A stretch of 64,000 bases of DNA from a virus, in the IMG/VR virus record IMGVR_UViG_3300042197_001060, positions 1 to 64,000 of that record. One strand, written 5' to 3'. Position 1 is the stretch's first letter. Each line of letters begins with the position of its first letter. Made by a program: the position numbers and the translations under genes. A model generated the notes under the pieces. The model had not been told where the DNA came from. It ran no database searches and saw nothing but the letters and a program-made list of their open reading frames with translations. Positions 7,109 to 15,394 of this stretch are shown in pieces.

Positions 7109-7828
7109 TTAATTTGGAAATATACCTTTCTTAATCATTCTATCCAAAATTCTAGCACAAGCAATATCCAATGCTTTTTTAGTTGCAATTGAAATCGTTG
7201 ATTGATTGAATTTCACTTCATCAACAGTCGCATCGGATAAGAATGTCAATTCTCTTGTTGTAGTTGCTTCACCCAATCCAGATGCTCCGAATACTACACC
7301 AGTCTCTGCATTAGTAAAACGAACTTGCAAACCGATACGAGTTACCATCATATTCTTAACTCCATCCTTTAGATTTACGGTCTCATCCTCTGATACTGAA
7401 TAATCGTAACATTCAATTGTCACAAAGTATTCCGCTAAATTTATTTTACCAAACCCATCCAATGCGTTTTCAGCTATTCCTGCTTGCGATGCTTGGAATT
7501 GTTTAACCATTCGGTTCTTAATTTCGGTTTTATCTTCGGTAAATTTGAAACGATTGAGGTTTTCTAAATATTCCATTGAGATATTAGCCACACCCAAACC
7601 TACTCTTTTCTCTTTGAGTTCTGGATATAGTTCATACATCTCATCACTAATACCTGCTTTTAGAATTTGAATTGGAATTTGACGACCTTCATAATCTAAA
7701 AATTGAGAGATGTCAATAGCAGTTTCAAATGATGCTTTGTATTGTTCAGTCTTTGTAGTTCCTATGGTTTGAGCTACCGCAACACTGCTTAACAAACAAA
7801 AACTTAATAATGCGAATAATTTTTTCAT
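7109..7828 (-). CDS. CsgG-like exported protein
   Basis: 239 aa with a signal peptide (residues 1-19, ending AVAQ) but no lipobox. The C-terminal half (GLQVRFTNAETGVVFGASG, then a Thr-rich strand, then KFNQSTISIATKKAL and a helix to the end) follows the plan of the CsgG/HfaB family, which form or assist outer-membrane export pores for surface fibres. The final segment is echoed in the protein at 14741-15394 (KFNQTSLSNALKKAS), suggesting duplication. The role is uncertain; CsgG proper is a lipoprotein and longer. Confidence 0.6.
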   Translation of the reverse strand: MKKLFALLSFCLLSSVAVAQTIGTTKTEQYKASFETAIDISQFLDYEGRQIPIQILKAGISDEMYELYPELKEKRVGLGVANISMEYLENLNRFKFTEDKTEIKNRMVKQFQASQAGIAENALDGFGKINLAEYFVTIECYDYSVSEDETVNLKDGVKNMMVTRIGLQVRFTNAETGVVFGASGLGEATTTRELTFLSDATVDEVKFNQSTISIATKKALDIACARILDRMIKKGIFPN

Positions 7829-7843
7829 ACATATGTCTTTTCT

Positions 7844-7853
7844 TATAAATATA
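7844..7853 (-). promoter_or_regulatory. TATATTTATA element (class II, possible late promoter)
   Basis: TTTTATATTTATAAG on the minus strand directly follows the T-run of the terminator at 7854-7881 and precedes the CsgG-like gene by about 16 bases: one transcript ends and the next begins within 30 bases. Confidence 0.5.
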
Positions 7854-7881
7854 AAAAAAGGGAGAAATTATAGTTTCTCCC
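7854..7881 (-). terminator. Rho-independent terminator before the CsgG-like gene
   Basis: GGGAGAAA (7860-7867) pairs with TTTCTCCC (7874-7881), a perfect 8-bp stem with a 6-base loop, followed on the minus strand by seven T residues. It ends the transcript carrying the holin-like genes. Confidence 0.85.
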
Positions 7882-7884
7882 TTA

Positions 7885-7922
7885 AAATATATCTGCCCTT
7901 CCTACAGTTAAAAGATATATTT
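7885..7922. repeat. 10-bp inverted repeat downstream of the holin-like gene
   Basis: AAATATATCT (7885-7894) and AGATATATTT (7913-7922) are perfect inverted copies 18 bases apart, starting directly after the stop codon of the gene at 7924. It could protect the 3' end of the mRNA or bind a dimeric protein. There is no T-run, so the terminator proper is the adjacent hairpin. Confidence 0.5.
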
Positions 7923-7923
7923 A

Positions 7924-8169
7924 TTATCCTTCTTCTTCAGATTTTCCTTTTTTTCCGAAAATCTTACCAGCTTCGGCAATACCGAATGAACCTAATGTAA
8001 TGATTACAAATGAATTGAAAATAGTATCACTAATTTCTAGTGTATTTCCCATAATACCAGTTACAATATCTGCACCAGCAAATATCGCCATAACTGCGAA
8101 TGAACCAAATCCAACGATTGATTTTTCGTTGTAATCATTGTTGTCTTTGAAAATGTCTTTAAATGCCAT
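7924..8169 (-). CDS. Small two-helix membrane protein, holin candidate
   Basis: 81 aa with an amphipathic N-terminus, two hydrophobic segments (about 19-40 and 50-68) and a charged C-terminal tail (KKGKSEEEG). Size and layout fit a class II holin, which would time lysis by opening the inner membrane. It is followed by two more small membrane proteins, and the endolysin lies 7 kb away, so the assignment is by shape only. Confidence 0.55.
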   Translation of the reverse strand: MAFKDIFKDNNDYNEKSIVGFGSFAVMAIFAGADIVTGIMGNTLEISDTIFNSFVIITLGSFGIAEAGKIFGKKGKSEEEG

Positions 8170-8206
8170 AGTTTTTAATTTAAATTGTTAATACTATGTA
8201 ACCCAT

Positions 8207-8830
8207 TTATCCCACCATTTCGGCGTCTTCGTCTTTTATCTTTCCACACTTCAAACACTCTTCATCACCATCACCATCTATATCACCCCAAATATGTTCA
8301 CATTGTCTGTGTGCAAAGTAAACATCAATCTTACCATCACCATCGAAATCAATACCATCCATTGTACCATCACCATCTTCATCCACTTCTACACCAACTT
8401 TAGTTTGTTGTTCGAAAGGACTTTCAATAGTTTTAGGATTATTTGGTTCTGATTTTACATTTTGAATTGCTGCGGTAAATGCTTCTGGAATAATTGGAGA
8501 ATATTGTTTAGGTTCAGAATCTTTCATATCTGCAGTATTACTTAAACTAACACCATCTTCCTCATCCATTTTCTGAACTAACATTTTATCCTTATCAGTA
8601 TCACTAAACCAATAGTCAATGATTTTACCATAAGAACCAATGAATGCTCCTAATAATAATAAGAGAAGTTCTTTCCATTCCTGCCCAACAACAGTTTCTG
8701 TGTGAGTGGAGATTAAAATTCCAAATGTAGTAAACATAAATGTAATTAAGACGATTAAGGTCATTAACCATCTTCTATTCATCATTGAGTTTAATAAATC
8801 TTTAAATCCGCTTGGTTGTTGATTATTCAT
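8207..8830 (-). CDS. Membrane protein with Asp-rich calcium-loop-like tail, holin-like N-terminus
   Basis: 207 aa. Two membrane segments (about 19-41 and 51-74) end in YGKIIDYWFSDTDK, a form seen in holin-like phage membrane proteins. After an acidic linker the tail has three DxDGDG-type loops (DEDGDGTMDG, DFDGDGKID, DIDGDGDEE), like calcium-binding EF-hand or dockerin loops, and a possible zinc site (C-x-H then CLKC). Holins do not normally carry such a domain, so this may be a calcium-sensing or envelope-anchoring protein. Confidence 0.65.
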   Translation of the reverse strand: MNNQQPSGFKDLLNSMMNRRWLMTLIVLITFMFTTFGILISTHTETVVGQEWKELLLLLLGAFIGSYGKIIDYWFSDTDKDKMLVQKMDEEDGVSLSNTADMKDSEPKQYSPIIPEAFTAAIQNVKSEPNNPKTIESPFEQQTKVGVEVDEDGDGTMDGIDFDGDGKIDVYFAHRQCEHIWGDIDGDGDEECLKCGKIKDEDAEMVG

Positions 8831-8836
8831 AGTTAA

Positions 8837-9151
8837 TTACCATTTAGGGGCTTCTTCTTTAAACTCATCACCTTCTTTTTTCTTCGCCTTTTCCACTGGC
8901 TTTTCTACAACTTTTTCTCTTTCAATGATTTTAGTTGTTCCACCACCTGCTGATTGTTGCTGCTCATTTGAGTTTGTGATGTTAATTACTGGAGCTGCTT
9001 GTTGAGCTGGAACAGGTTCATCACCTCCACCTGTTATTTGGGTTATACCCCATGTACCTAAACCCATAACTGCGGTTGTTAGTACACCTATAATTGTCTT
9101 TTTTAATCCAGACAATGTCCCATCGTTGTTGTCTTCTGCTTCTTCTGACAT
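8837..9151 (-). CDS. Single-pass membrane protein (104 aa)
   Basis: A short acidic N-terminus, one hydrophobic segment (about 18-38) and a long hydrophilic tail with a Lys/Glu-rich helix (EREKVVEKPVEKAKKKEGDE). The topology fits a holin partner or inner-membrane spanin, but no motif decides. It lies 6 bases upstream of the preceding membrane gene in the same transcript. Confidence 0.6.
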   Translation of the reverse strand: MSEEAEDNNDGTLSGLKKTIIGVLTTAVMGLGTWGITQITGGGDEPVPAQQAAPVINITNSNEQQQSAGGGTTKIIEREKVVEKPVEKAKKKEGDEFKEEAPKW

Positions 9152-9176
9152 TTTATTACAGTTTTTGTTTATTAAA

Positions 9177-9548
9177 TTATAATTTGTTAAAATCTACTAT
9201 TCCTAATTGATTGTTTTTTAAATCAAATAAGCCAATTCTATATGCAGATGACGGTAATGCGGTGGTGTATACCTTTAAGATATTATCACCTACCTTTACA
9301 TTCATCGTTTCTTTGGATACTACCCTATTGGATATATCAAAAATCTTAATCGTAACTGGTTGTGCAATATCTACTTTAACATTCATTGCAACTTCGGTAG
9401 TTACGAATGATGTCTCTAATTTGATGCCAACTGAATTTTGTATTTTCAGTTCTTCATTAACTTCTGTAATTGGTTGTTCGATTATAGTATCATCGATGCA
9501 TCCACCCAATCCAAATATTAGTAATACTACTATAAGTATTCTTTTCAT
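9177..9548 (-). CDS. Lipoprotein with secretion-tail-like beta domain (123 aa)
   Basis: Signal sequence with lipobox (GLGGC, Cys about 17). The C-terminal 60 residues (VTIKIFDISNRVVSKE, then GDNILKVYT, then AYRIGLFD) closely follow the pattern of the type IX secretion C-terminal sorting domain of Bacteroidota (I-IYDISG-LV ... G-N ... L-SG-Y-V). Here it sits behind a lipid anchor rather than at the end of a large secreted enzyme. The gene at 9550-9903 looks like a sister copy. Confidence 0.65.
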   Translation of the reverse strand: MKRILIVVLLIFGLGGCIDDTIIEQPITEVNEELKIQNSVGIKLETSFVTTEVAMNVKVDIAQPVTIKIFDISNRVVSKETMNVKVGDNILKVYTTALPSSAYRIGLFDLKNNQLGIVDFNKL

Positions 9549-9549
9549 T

Positions 9550-9903
9550 TTATTTAGTTATTATTAATGTTTTTCCAATTTCGGTTTTCGTAACATCTTC
9601 CAATAACAAATATAAATATCGTTTTTCTAATGAATTCGTATAAATCTTCTTTACATTTTCACCAGAAGTTCCCTTAAATCTTTCTCTACTAATAACTTGT
9701 CCACTTTCTTTATCAATTAAAGTTAATGTATAAGTTCCATCGGATGGTAAATCAAAATGCATATCTTGACCATTAACCACTCTATTTTCTTTCAAACTAA
9801 ATATTTTTTGAGTAGTAGGTAGTGGGGGTGTAGGTAATTCAGGTTCGGTACAAGATACCACAACTCCTACACAAACCAACAATATAATTTTTATCCACTT
9901 CAT
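9550..9903 (-). CDS. Lipoprotein, sister of the preceding (117 aa)
   Basis: Lipobox (VVVSC, Cys about 18), a Pro-rich spacer, and one small beta-sandwich-like domain (YTLTLIDKESGQVISRERF, then GENVKKIYTNSL, then YLYLLLED). The order of strands matches the lipoprotein at 9177-9548. It is packed one base before that gene and three bases after the beta-barrel gene. Confidence 0.65.
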   Translation of the reverse strand: MKWIKIILLVCVGVVVSCTEPELPTPPLPTTQKIFSLKENRVVNGQDMHFDLPSDGTYTLTLIDKESGQVISRERFKGTSGENVKKIYTNSLEKRYLYLLLEDVTKTEIGKTLIITK

Positions 9904-9906
9904 ATC

Positions 9907-10806
9907 TTAAAATTGAAAGTTTGTCCCTATCATAAACATTAACGGGTTACTCTTTTTATATCCAACTGATTCACCTAATTTATCCCAAGTTGTATTATAT
10001 CTGATATTAGTGTTTAATATAAATCTTTTAGTTATTTTCCAATCAATTGATGTACCATAATATAAGTCCAAATTGAAATCATTTTTATAACCAAAATCAG
10101 ATTCCCCATCTTTGAAATCTATATACACATCACTCATAGCAAATATTTGTGGTGAGATATTAACTCTCTTTGTTTTAAGGGTATAGATGTACATTAACAT
10201 TCCTTTGTAAGTAGTTTGTGATGATGCCGGCACAATTGGATATATGTTTTTTACCCAATTACCATTTTCATCAACAATATATTTTCCTTCCCAAGCACCT
10301 TCAGATTCTCCCCAAAATGTTTTACCTGCAGTTAAACTATATCCAAATGTTCCAAACTTTTTAGTTCTAAACACATCTACGAATGATAGGTTAATATCCT
10401 TTTGAAAATCAAAATCAGTTGAATAAAATGTTTGTAAAGTAGTTGTTCTCTTTTCGGAATTTCTACTAAATCCATATCCCACACCATAATAATTCCATAT
10501 AGGATTTATTGATGCTGTAAATGAGTGTCCCCATTGTCCATTCATTGATGATTTACTATATCCTAAATTAAGAGTAGTAGATACCTGCTTTCCAATTATA
10601 CCAACTGAAAGGTTTGATGAGGATAATACATCTTTTGAAAAATCTACATAAGATTGCAATATGCCTACATCGTTCCAATCATCACTTTCTCCAAATAATT
10701 CTTTTGGTGATAATTGTAGAGTATCAGGTATTGATGGAGTTTGAGAATACCCCCAAATTTGTACTGTGAGTATAAAAATAAGAGTAATTATAAACTGTTT
10801 CATCAT
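9907..10806 (-). CDS. Predicted outer-membrane beta-barrel protein (299 aa)
   Basis: A signal peptide (about 1-22, ending WGYSQ) is followed by a protein made largely of alternating beta-strands with aromatic belts, closing with NPLMFMIGTNFQF, whose terminal Phe is typical of outer-membrane barrels. It is paralogous to the C-terminal half of 3266-4669. The start is ATGATG; the stop of the lectin-like gene overlaps it. It lies between the lectin-like protein and two lipoproteins, as surface-complex genes of Bacteroidota often do. Confidence 0.75.
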   Translation of the reverse strand: MMKQFIITLIFILTVQIWGYSQTPSIPDTLQLSPKELFGESDDWNDVGILQSYVDFSKDVLSSSNLSVGIIGKQVSTTLNLGYSKSSMNGQWGHSFTASINPIWNYYGVGYGFSRNSEKRTTTLQTFYSTDFDFQKDINLSFVDVFRTKKFGTFGYSLTAGKTFWGESEGAWEGKYIVDENGNWVKNIYPIVPASSQTTYKGMLMYIYTLKTKRVNISPQIFAMSDVYIDFKDGESDFGYKNDFNLDLYYGTSIDWKITKRFILNTNIRYNTTWDKLGESVGYKKSNPLMFMIGTNFQF

Positions 10807-13088
10807 TTTAATATTACTTTTAATTGTTTTCCATCTTTATTAACTGCATCGGTTGTTGATATTGATGTTAAACCTAATATATCCGTTGTGTTATCCGTTG
10901 GTGTAAATATTATTTTATATTCAGTTGTTTTGTCTAATATAGTAGAACCATCAGAAACCAATGAACCAACATTAATAAAACTACCTCTGTTAATTCCATA
11001 GTTAGTAGGGTTTCCTTTTGTAGTAAATTCTACCTTTTCAAATTTTAATTTACTATTATCATAATTTAATTGAAATTGAGTTCCAACTAATTCTTGTTGT
11101 AGTGGGTCTACTGATAGTGTTACAATAATACTATTACCTACAATCTCACTCATTATTATCACATTTACTTCATTTGTAATCGAATTACTCATTACACTCA
11201 TACTTCTAACCGAATTACTACTAACACTACTTACACTTTGTTGTGCTGAATGTGAAAGGTTTACATCGCCCAACCAAGTTACATTTATATTGTATGTGTT
11301 ATTTAAACTACCTAATGTAAACGGAATTAGATTACGAGTTGAATTGAATTTAGTTCCCCAATTTGTTGTTGTTATCGCATCGTAATCTGATTTATTATAT
11401 AACTTCATCAAATAAGTTAATGCGGTAGATTGTGAAAGTGATTGAACGCCTGTAAGATGTTGTAATAATTTGTATGTATCTGATTCGTTAAATATACCAT
11501 TACCATCCACATCTGCATTTAAATACTGAATACCATTTGTTAATCCCATCCCACTTTGATTTCCAAATATACCACCATCAGCCAATTCCTTAAATGCTAA
11601 ATACACATCCGATACACCAACGATACTATTATATAATGTGTTTAGTTCCGTTTGATTAGAATGTGTTAATTCCATTCCATGTGGTTTGTATGCTAATATT
11701 GGTGAAAAAGTAAATTCAGCCTGCAATCCATAAAATCCATTACCTGCTCTTATATTTTGTGCGAAAGATGAACCACTAAAATTAAATTGTGTTGCGGTAT
11801 AAATGTAAACTTCAGTCCAACCATTTGAATCATACGAATTAAATGTAACAGGCCCGTTCCATAAATCAAATAGTTGTAAGCTTGAAATCATAGATGGTTG
11901 TGATACAATACTATTTACTTCTCTACTATCGATACCAACTCTATATCTTTGGTTTGTAGCATCGTATTCATAAATCACACACCACTCTACTTGCCCAGAA
12001 GTTGTTGTTGCTCTAACACCATTTAAAACTTTTGCAGTATCCAATAAACTTGTCAAATCAACTTTACCCAATCCACTTAATTGTCTAGCAGTTCCGTTTA
12101 CTGCATTCCAATTGTTATTTGTATATGTGTATCCTTTTGCTGTGAATTTAGTTTCATCTACATTACTACCAAAATCAACATTGAATGTTGCTCTCAATAA
12201 TTCTCCGTTTGAGTGAGTTACACTATTGGTATAAAATTCAGTAAATGTTGCATCATCGGGATTAGTCCAAGTTCCAAATTCAACTACATAAGCACAAATA
12301 AAATGATTAGGTAAATCGTTCCATTGAGAACCACCTCCCCATTTAGTTACTGCGTAATCTTCGTTACCGGCATTGTTTGGTTCACCACCTGCCCAGTTAT
12401 TATATTGTCCAACTATGTTTCCAGCAGTTTGCCCGTTTGATGTTTTGATTAGAGTTCCAGCTTCAGGCCCTGCATCAATTCTCCATTGTCCTTCAACAAC
12501 TTCATCGGTAAGAGCAAACCAAATACTAGATTGAGGAACATTGGCGAATATAAAAGCATCTTCCGAAGCAGATGTTATTGTTACCAAATATCCCGTCTGT
12601 CCTTTGAATGTTTGTTGAGATGATAATGTTCTTGCATTTATATAAGTTGCTCCTGTTGATATAGGTCTATAAAAGTGTCCATTAACTCCATTGTAAAAAT
12701 ATCCAACAGGATTTACAGTTGCAGCTACTGATAATTGAACATTACCTACTACTGAACCCGTATTTATTTTTAGGGATGCCAATGCCGTATTAATATCAGC
12801 CATTGTTCCAGTTACTACTAAACGAGTTTTATTACCTGCTAAAGTAAATCCACTTGCAGCAGTTAGACCGATTGTTGTAGTTAGATAAAATGTAGTATTA
12901 GTCGATGGATTGATTAAACTGATTGATGTTAGAAGTGTTGCCGTTGAATTAAATCCACTTAATACAAATCCACTTCCATCTTGCGCAGTTGTGGATGGTA
13001 TAAAAGATTTAGAGTCCGGAGCAGATACACTCTGTCCGAACCCTAAAAATGATATAAATAAAAATAATGTAACTAATAAGTGTTTCAT
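10803..13088 (-). CDS. Exported C-type lectin-like / dockerin-like / cohesin-like protein
   Basis: 761 aa from ATG 13086-13088 (a TTG three codons upstream is less likely). In order: signal peptide (1-19, ending LGFGQ); a cadherin-like repeat (about 30-125); a C-type lectin domain (about 130-272) with both calcium and sugar motifs, EPN at 236-238 and WND at 256-258; a beta-rich middle; an EF-hand or dockerin-like loop DVDGNGIFNESD (526-537); and a cohesin-like C-terminal domain (about 640-761). EPN specifies mannose or GlcNAc-type sugars in animal lectins. Exported by the host, it could bind glycans on neighbouring cells or on the infected cell. The combination is unusual for a phage. Confidence 0.8.
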   Translation of the reverse strand: MKHLLVTLFLFISFLGFGQSVSAPDSKSFIPSTTAQDGSGFVLSGFNSTATLLTSISLINPSTNTTFYLTTTIGLTAASGFTLAGNKTRLVVTGTMADINTALASLKINTGSVVGNVQLSVAATVNPVGYFYNGVNGHFYRPISTGATYINARTLSSQQTFKGQTGYLVTITSASEDAFIFANVPQSSIWFALTDEVVEGQWRIDAGPEAGTLIKTSNGQTAGNIVGQYNNWAGGEPNNAGNEDYAVTKWGGGSQWNDLPNHFICAYVVEFGTWTNPDDATFTEFYTNSVTHSNGELLRATFNVDFGSNVDETKFTAKGYTYTNNNWNAVNGTARQLSGLGKVDLTSLLDTAKVLNGVRATTTSGQVEWCVIYEYDATNQRYRVGIDSREVNSIVSQPSMISSLQLFDLWNGPVTFNSYDSNGWTEVYIYTATQFNFSGSSFAQNIRAGNGFYGLQAEFTFSPILAYKPHGMELTHSNQTELNTLYNSIVGVSDVYLAFKELADGGIFGNQSGMGLTNGIQYLNADVDGNGIFNESDTYKLLQHLTGVQSLSQSTALTYLMKLYNKSDYDAITTTNWGTKFNSTRNLIPFTLGSLNNTYNINVTWLGDVNLSHSAQQSVSSVSSNSVRSMSVMSNSITNEVNVIIMSEIVGNSIIVTLSVDPLQQELVGTQFQLNYDNSKLKFEKVEFTTKGNPTNYGINRGSFINVGSLVSDGSTILDKTTEYKIIFTPTDNTTDILGLTSISTTDAVNKDGKQLKVILK

Positions 13089-13089
13089 A

Positions 13090-14739
13090 TTATTCAATGA
13101 TTAAATCTATTTTGTTACCCCTTGCATCAACTGCATCTGAAAGAACAAAGAAGAATAATCCTGCTGTATTTGATAATTGAACCTTTGGTGTGAATATTAA
13201 TTTGTAAGGAGTACCGGTTTTGATTCTAGCAGTTTTTAGCTGGTCAATAGAACCAAATGTCAATCTACCACCATCGTTGGTTGAGAAATTGGTTACGGTA
13301 TTTCCTGCATCAAATATAATGTTATCCAAATTTAATTTATTATTATCATAATCCATAATAACTTGTAATCCTGCTAATTCTTCTTTTGTTAAATTTGTAG
13401 TTAATACAACCTTATTATTTTCCAAAGTAATTGATACATTTAATTTAGCAGTTTCTAAATCTTCAGTTCTATATGCCATTATAGATGGTACACTCATAGA
13501 TTTTTTTAAATTCACCTCACCATTAATTGAATTTGTGAATTGACCAGCAGTTATTCTACTTGCAATTTCAGTTGGGTCTGATGAATGTGACCAGTTTAAA
13601 TCACCACCCCATGCAAATACTGCGTAAACCTCTTTAATTGGTGTATCAATAGTTACCTTATACTTTGGAATACCATCTAACCAACTTTGATTTAGTAAAC
13701 CACTAAACCATCTCCAAGATGTTGCAGTGTTTGTTGGTATAAATGCGTTTGTAGATACATCTTGCCCCATTACATACGCAAAAGAATAATATGAATCTGA
13801 TTCATTAAATGTATCATCGTTTTTGGTAATGTTACCCACTTTCTTTTCCAAATTAGAGTATGTAAAGAAGTTTGGAGTTCCACTAATATCGGTTTGTGAA
13901 TGCCCTAAAAAAGCCTTATATGAATCAGATACTGTAATTACATTGTTCATCCAAGCTTTTGATGATGCAGGTGATACAAATACACCAACCTCATCCCCAA
14001 CTTTTACTTGCGTTGTGAAAAGTGCTTCACCACTCGAATCTAATGGTAATTGTGCAATTGATTGTTGTGAAAAATCAATAGTACCATCCGTTTTCAACTT
14101 CATTAACTGAACATAATGGTCTGTAATAGCGTATCCTTGTGGGAATAGTACTCTAACTTTAAATTGAGATGTGTTACCCGTTACATTTGTTAATGATAAA
14201 CTTGTAGCATTACGGGTGATAGGTGCGATATTTGCAGATGCATCACTAATAGCATACGCCAAATCCAACTTATGAATATCATTATAAGTGTTCTGGTCTT
14301 TCAATACAAATTTTTGAGTTGCTATATCACCATTGATTGCAGCATCGGTTCTTTGAACAGTCAATTGTCCAACATTCCAATCGGCATTTACTGCATACCC
14401 CCAAGGTGTAGTTTGATATTGTTCATATAAGCTAGTAGCTGCTTTATTTGGAGCTGGGGTGAATTTGTAGTTATCCCATCCAGTATAGAATGTTTGAACT
14501 GAATTACCTTGTGAGAATACCGTACTGTTTGGCACCATTGCAAGTGCTTTGTTATTGAACGAATATCTCAACCAAAAATAACGAGGAGTTGTAGTTCCTC
14601 TATCTATGGTATATTTTACAGTCAGAGTATCACCAACTTGATAAGGAGGTGCAGGTGTTACAGATTGTGACACGGTTATTTGACCGAAAGATATTAGAGA
14701 TATTAAAAATATCCCTAAAAACAATAAGAATTTTTTCAT
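13090..14739 (-). CDS. Exported beta-rich protein sharing the dockerin-like and cohesin-like C-terminus
   Basis: 549 aa from ATG 14737-14739, two bases after the upstream stop; signal peptide ends ISFGQ. The C-terminal half parallels the lectin protein next door: NDDTFNESDSYY versus DGNGIFNESDTYK, then AWGGDLNWSHS versus TWLGDVNLSHS, then a cohesin-like domain (about 430-549). The N-terminal half differs and lacks the lectin fold. The two look like one scaffold carrying different heads, and their adjacency suggests a complex. Confidence 0.75.
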   Translation of the reverse strand: MKKFLLFLGIFLISLISFGQITVSQSVTPAPPYQVGDTLTVKYTIDRGTTTPRYFWLRYSFNNKALAMVPNSTVFSQGNSVQTFYTGWDNYKFTPAPNKAATSLYEQYQTTPWGYAVNADWNVGQLTVQRTDAAINGDIATQKFVLKDQNTYNDIHKLDLAYAISDASANIAPITRNATSLSLTNVTGNTSQFKVRVLFPQGYAITDHYVQLMKLKTDGTIDFSQQSIAQLPLDSSGEALFTTQVKVGDEVGVFVSPASSKAWMNNVITVSDSYKAFLGHSQTDISGTPNFFTYSNLEKKVGNITKNDDTFNESDSYYSFAYVMGQDVSTNAFIPTNTATSWRWFSGLLNQSWLDGIPKYKVTIDTPIKEVYAVFAWGGDLNWSHSSDPTEIASRITAGQFTNSINGEVNLKKSMSVPSIMAYRTEDLETAKLNVSITLENNKVVLTTNLTKEELAGLQVIMDYDNNKLNLDNIIFDAGNTVTNFSTNDGGRLTFGSIDQLKTARIKTGTPYKLIFTPKVQLSNTAGLFFFVLSDAVDARGNKIDLIIE

Positions 14740-14740
14740 T

Positions 14741-15394
14741 TTATTTTTCCTCAAATAGATTAGTTATAAGTTTTTCCGAAGCTTTCTTTAAGGCGTTACT
14801 TAAAGATGTTTGGTTGAACTTACCACCTTCATCTACTATGAGAGTTGACATAGAGATTTCGGATGATGATTCTTCAACCATAACCTCTTTTGCCTTTTTG
14901 CCATCCTTATAAAGTGTTCCCTTTAATCTGATGACAACTTCTTCTTCATTTTTGTGAAATACGGAGATGTTTTTCTTTGTTGTTAAAACATCTAAATATA
15001 CAATTTGAACTGCCAATTTGTTTGGGGCATTTGGAGTTAAATTTAATCCTTTTTCTTGCAAATATTCTTCTAATATGTTTTTAACACCAAATTCTAATTG
15101 TCTGTTTCCGGCTAATTTTCCAATTTTTACATTATTTGTTACTGATTCAATCCAAATATGGTCATCTGCGTTATACCAAATATTTTGAGGTGAATCTTTG
15201 TGTCCACCGGAAATTGTATAATCGAACCAAGTTACAATAGATTGGGTTAATTCTCGTTGACCAGTCACCTCCAACGCTACCATAAAAATTTGGAAACAGA
15301 GTGCGGTTGATATGAATAAAAGTCCAAACCAACCAAGTATGGTCAGTATGTAATCACCTACGGATGGTAATAAAACTGTTTTTATATAATTCAT
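14741..15394 (-). CDS. Membrane-anchored CsgG-like protein (217 aa)
   Basis: One N-terminal membrane segment (about 13-41), then a soluble domain from about 70 onward. The end (IVDEGGKFNQTSLSNALKKA) matches the end of the CsgG-like protein at 7109-7828 (KFNQSTISIATKKAL), and an LAVQIVYLDVL strand followed by TLYKDGKKAKE is typical of CsgG or YajG-type domains. It heads the transcript that runs into the exported proteins, so an export or assembly role is likely but unproven. Confidence 0.6.
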   Translation of the reverse strand: MNYIKTVLLPSVGDYILTILGWFGLLFISTALCFQIFMVALEVTGQRELTQSIVTWFDYTISGGHKDSPQNIWYNADDHIWIESVTNNVKIGKLAGNRQLEFGVKNILEEYLQEKGLNLTPNAPNKLAVQIVYLDVLTTKKNISVFHKNEEEVVIRLKGTLYKDGKKAKEVMVEESSSEISMSTLIVDEGGKFNQTSLSNALKKASEKLITNLFEEK

